A stretch of 64,000 nt of DNA from Saccharicrinis sp963667815 (GTDB lineage Bacteria > Bacteroidota > Bacteroidia > Bacteroidales > Marinilabiliaceae): assembly GCA_963667815.1 (NCBI GenBank), contig OY764021.1. One strand, 5' to 3'. This document shows, one piece after another, positions 60,892-64,000 of this stretch (within the stretch, counting starts at the first letter, position 1; each line of letters starts with the position of its first letter). Below the pieces are notes generated by a model that was given only the letters and a program-made list of their open reading frames with translations, was not told where the DNA came from and searched no databases. The position numbers and the translations under genes are program-made.

Positions 60892-62272
60892 TTGGGAATT
60901 ATTTAAACTTGAAGATATTGCTGAAATAAAAAGTGGTAAAAGGTTACCTAAAGGCCATTCTTTAATTTCTATAAAAACTAAGCATCCATATATTAGGTTG
61001 GTTGATGTTGATAATAATGTGCTGAGAAAAACAAAAATTCAATATCTAAGAAGTGAAACTCAAAAAGTGATTTCTCGATATATAGTCAACTCTAACGATG
61101 TTTGCCTCGCAATTGTTGGTCATACCATAGGTGTTGTATTTTATATTGAAGATGAATTTGATGGCGCAAATTTAACAGAAAATGCAGCTCGAATAACTAA
61201 TTTTAATGAAGATGTAAATTCAAAATTTGTATTTTACTACTTGTGTTCTCCTGCGGGAAAGCAAGAAATATTATCGAGAAAAGTTGGGTCTGCACAAGGT
61301 AAATTACCAATGTATAATATCAAATCATTTGAAATTAATTTACCGGATAAAGAAATTCAAGATGTCATTGTTAATCACATTGATTGCATAACAAATAAAA
61401 TAGAGTTAAACCGCCAAATAAACCAAACCTTAGAGCAAATGGCACAAACCCTGTTTAAAAGTTGGTTTATTGATTTTGACCCTGTAATTGATAATGCTTT
61501 AAAAGCCGGCAATCCCATACCTGATGTACTAAAAGAAAAAGCAGAAAGAAGACAAGCGCTTGGTGATAAAAGAAAACCATTACCCAAAGATATTCAAAGC
61601 TTGTTTCCTAATGCCTTTGTGTTTAATGAGGAATTGGATAGGTGGGTGCCGAAGGGGTGGAGAGTAGGTTGTATTTCTGATATTGCAGATGTTATTGGAG
61701 GAGGAACACCCTCTACTAAAGTAGAGGAATATTTTTGTAAAGATGGAATATCATGGCTTAGTCCAAAGGATTTATCAGGTTACGAGTGGAAGTATATTTC
61801 AAAGGGAGCAACTGATATAACTGAATTAGGTCTAAAACAGAGTAGTGCTAAATTGATGCCCAAAGGGTCTGTGCTTTTTTCATCCAGAGCTCCGATTGGA
61901 TATGTTGCAATCGCAGAAAATGAGGTTTCAACTAATCAAGGCTTTAAGTCTTTAGTACCTATTAATGGAATGTGTTCAGAGTACCTGTTTTATTTTCTAA
62001 AGCAAAATATTAATGATATTGAGGCAATTGCAACTGGCTCTACTTTTAAAGAGGTATCAGGTACAGCATTGAAGAATTTTGAGATACTTATTCCATCAGA
62101 TGAAATTCTTAATGCCTATGATAATGTTACAAAAGACAATAACGATAAAAGATTATTAAATCAAAAAGAAGTTGAATCATTAACCAAACTAAGAGATACG
62201 CTTTTGCCAAAGTTGATTAAAGGTGAATTAAGAGTTAAAGACTTAAATGAATTAACAAACAACCAAATTTGA
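60881..62272 (+). CDS. hsdS: Type I restriction-modification specificity subunit HsdS
   Basis: The product is 463 residues with the standard two target-recognition domains. TRD1 begins WELFKLEDIAEIKSGKRL. A central conserved helix contains NHIDCITNKIELNRQINQTLEQMAQ and ends in the FKSWFIDFDPV segment. TRD2 begins WRVGCISDIADVIGGGTPST, and a C-terminal helix contains KLRDTLLPKLIKGELRV. It chooses the bipartite DNA target for HsdM and HsdR. The next gene, an NTPase, begins 8 bp later, so the operon continues into a gene that is not hsdR. Confidence 0.95.
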   Translation: MGSDWELFKLEDIAEIKSGKRLPKGHSLISIKTKHPYIRLVDVDNNVLRKTKIQYLRSETQKVISRYIVNSNDVCLAIVGHTIGVVFYIEDEFDGANLTENAARITNFNEDVNSKFVFYYLCSPAGKQEILSRKVGSAQGKLPMYNIKSFEINLPDKEIQDVIVNHIDCITNKIELNRQINQTLEQMAQTLFKSWFIDFDPVIDNALKAGNPIPDVLKEKAERRQALGDKRKPLPKDIQSLFPNAFVFNEELDRWVPKGWRVGCISDIADVIGGGTPSTKVEEYFCKDGISWLSPKDLSGYEWKYISKGATDITELGLKQSSAKLMPKGSVLFSSRAPIGYVAIAENEVSTNQGFKSLVPINGMCSEYLFYFLKQNINDIEAIATGSTFKEVSGTALKNFEILIPSDEILNAYDNVTKDNNDKRLLNQKEVESLTKLRDTLLPKLIKGELRVKDLNELTNNQI

Positions 62273-62280
62273 CAATAATT

Positions 62281-64000
62281 ATGAACAATATTCAAAAAAT
62301 CCAAGCACTTAGTTATCAAGATTTATATAAATGTGTATATAGTTTATTATTGCGATTGGGATATTCTGATATAAATCAATTGGATCACTCTATTACAGCA
62401 GTAATGCAGGGACCATTAAATACTCAAGTATCACAATTTTTCATTTATGAAGAAAAGTTAATTGGAGGGCCAACAGTTGAGGATGTTGCTATAAATATTA
62501 AAGGACAACTTCCTATAAGTAAACCGAATGTTGTATTTATTGTTTCAAAGCACAATATAAGTAATGGCTTTGAGGTTGCTCTATCAAATGAAATTGACAG
62601 TGTACAATTAAACTTTATTGAAAGAGATAAGTTAATTGAATTACTTAATGAAAATTACACTGATTTCTGGAAGCATGATGATGTTGAATTAATTGAGTAT
62701 GAGAATGACTTTTGTAATCTTATAAAAAAAGAATCTGAAGTAAAAAAACTTAAAATATTTAATGAAAAGTATCAGAAATTATTAGATATATTTATTGAAC
62801 CCCGCATATTTCATTCATATGAAGATAAGGCAACAAATACTCCAGTACGCAAAAGAATTGAGATTGATGGATTGATAAAGGATAAAAAGAATCAAATTAT
62901 TTCAGGAGAAGCAGGAACAGGCAAAACAACAGTATTAAAGAAAATAGGAGAAAAACTCATTAAAAAGAATGCTGAATCTGAAGCTAAAAATATCCCTATA
63001 TTTATTAGTGCTACTGAAATTTTTGAGAATAATTATAAAGTCTTGCCTTTAATAGAGAATTGCATTCTTAAGCATTTTGAAGAAATAAATGACTCTTTCT
63101 ATAAGAAATATAAAGTAACTCTTTTAATTGATAGTATAGATGAACTAGATAAAGAACAGCAAAAGAAAATACTAAGTGAATTAGGTGTTCTTTCCGAAGT
63201 GAAAGGCATTAAATATGTAATTGGAACTCGAAATCATGATAAAATTGCAGCTTTAATAGATAAAAATGGTATTAATATTTATCAAATTGAAAAATTTAAT
63301 AATGATCAAATCAAACGATTTGTCGCACAATTTTTTCATGATAAAAAGAGTAAAGCAGATGAACTGGTAGATTCTTTAAAAGAAAACAGGATAATTGAGC
63401 GAATGCCAATTACTCCTTTAACTCTTTCTTTAATATCAATATTATATGAAGAAAATAATTTAGAAGTTCCTGCTACAATTGCTGACATTTATGACAACTT
63501 TAATTCACTAATTATAGGAAGGTCTACGGTAACAAGTAGGATAGAATTTATTGATATTTCTTTTAAGGAAAGAATTTTGTCTCTTTACGCATTGCATATA
63601 ATAGAGAGGGATGGGCATAAGCCTTTAACAAAAGAGGAGTTTTATAAGTATTTCGAGGATTATTATGAAGGGAAAACATTACCTCTTAAGGAAGGAAAAC
63701 TTGAGGAGGTATTGGAATATCTAATTGAACATACAGGAATTTTAGTAGTCAAAGACGATAAGTGGATTAAATTTAGTCACGACTCTTATATGGAATACTA
63801 TGCTGCATTAGAAATATTTAAGCATCAAAGGGAAAAAGAAGCAAGTCTTGTTGAAAATTTCTTAGATCACAATTGGCAGAATGCTGCAATATTTTATGCA
63901 GGAAAATCAAAAGATTTACCTAAATTCTTAGAGAAAATTATTGCAAAACTCAGTAGTGCAAACATGATTCAAGATTGTTTTATGGGTGTATTAGGAACTG
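62281..64000 (+). CDS. NACHT-type STAND NTPase inside a type I restriction operon, 3' end beyond the window
   Basis: The frame is open from the ATG at 62281 to the window end, giving at least 573 residues. The N-terminal 150 residues (YQDLYKCVYSLLLRLGYSDI, PNVVFIVSKHNISNGFEVAL, LNFIERDKLIELLNENY) look like a restriction-endonuclease-like (Mrr-type) fold without obvious catalytic residues. The NACHT core has Walker A SGEAGTGKTT (residues 208-217), Walker B LLIDSIDELD (281-290; the DxxDE form of NACHT proteins), an arginine in GTRNHDK and the classic later motif FSHDSYMEYYAA (498-509). Bacterial NACHT proteins are known anti-phage sensors. The gene starts 8 bp after hsdS, so it is probably cotranscribed. 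The C-terminal sensing region is not visible. Confidence 0.85.
   Translation, partial: MNNIQKIQALSYQDLYKCVYSLLLRLGYSDINQLDHSITAVMQGPLNTQVSQFFIYEEKLIGGPTVEDVAINIKGQLPISKPNVVFIVSKHNISNGFEVALSNEIDSVQLNFIERDKLIELLNENYTDFWKHDDVELIEYENDFCNLIKKESEVKKLKIFNEKYQKLLDIFIEPRIFHSYEDKATNTPVRKRIEIDGLIKDKKNQIISGEAGTGKTTVLKKIGEKLIKKNAESEAKNIPIFISATEIFENNYKVLPLIENCILKHFEEINDSFYKKYKVTLLIDSIDELDKEQQKKILSELGVLSEVKGIKYVIGTRNHDKIAALIDKNGINIYQIEKFNNDQIKRFVAQFFHDKKSKADELVDSLKENRIIERMPITPLTLSLISILYEENNLEVPATIADIYDNFNSLIIGRSTVTSRIEFIDISFKERILSLYALHIIERDGHKPLTKEEFYKYFEDYYEGKTLPLKEGKLEEVLEYLIEHTGILVVKDDKWIKFSHDSYMEYYAALEIFKHQREKEASLVENFLDHNWQNAAIFYAGKSKDLPKFLEKIIAKLSSANMIQDCFMGVLGT

Overview
The window comes from an AT-rich Bacteroidota genome, most likely a marine Marinilabiliales-type bacterium. 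The signs are three SusC/SusD polysaccharide utilisation loci (PULs), a hybrid two-component sensor, ECF sigma/FecR pairs, lipoboxes followed by acidic residues, T9SS C-terminal sorting domains and Bacteroidota-type mobilisation genes. The genus is inference; no rRNA or marker gene is present.

PUL 1 (1-15605) is a fructan, probably levan, locus. It holds the end of a PfkB fructokinase, SusC, SusD, a surface glycan-binding lipoprotein, a GH32 with a variant first motif, a small T9SS-secreted protein, a canonical GH32, and a hybrid sensor resembling the fructose-sensing BT1754 type. An IS110-family element with recognisable ends sits between the last GH32 and the sensor gene.

PUL 2 (15721-28158) has an ECF sigma factor divergent from FecR, an STN-bearing SusC, SusD, a GH3 beta-glycosidase lipoprotein and a CBM9/DUF5916 outer-membrane protein. 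A 1.4-kb gene-free stretch follows. It carries a degenerate 11-bp tandem repeat (TTCGCA plus five variable bases).

PUL 3 (29566-40324) has ECF sigma, FecR, STN-SusC, SusD, a GH18 endoglycosidase-like lipoprotein and two DUF1735 lipoproteins (one with a discoidin-like domain, one with LamG). This layout resembles N-glycan loci. A 273-bp MITE with 17-bp terminal repeats and a 9-bp target duplication separates sigma from FecR.

From about 41.3 kb the window is accessory DNA. A decayed hsdR C-terminus and the displaced 3' part of a tRNA-Pro gene with its terminator mark the left edge of an integrated element. Inside are a tyrosine integrase, an RteC-like protein (tentative), an excisionase-type HTH protein, a possible oriT, MobC, a MobA relaxase with a second protein encoded in another frame of its 3' part, a toprim primase-helicase, ParA, a ribbon-helix-helix-like partner, and helically phased boxes resembling a parS centromere. 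Next, mostly on the minus strand, are a giant C10 cysteine peptidase, a lipoprotein, a LuxR regulator and a small lipoprotein flanked by inverted repeats. The window ends in a defence operon: hsdM, hsdS and then an open NACHT-type NTPase gene that runs off the edge. The right end of the element, the intact tRNA-Pro and any intact hsdR should lie beyond 64000.
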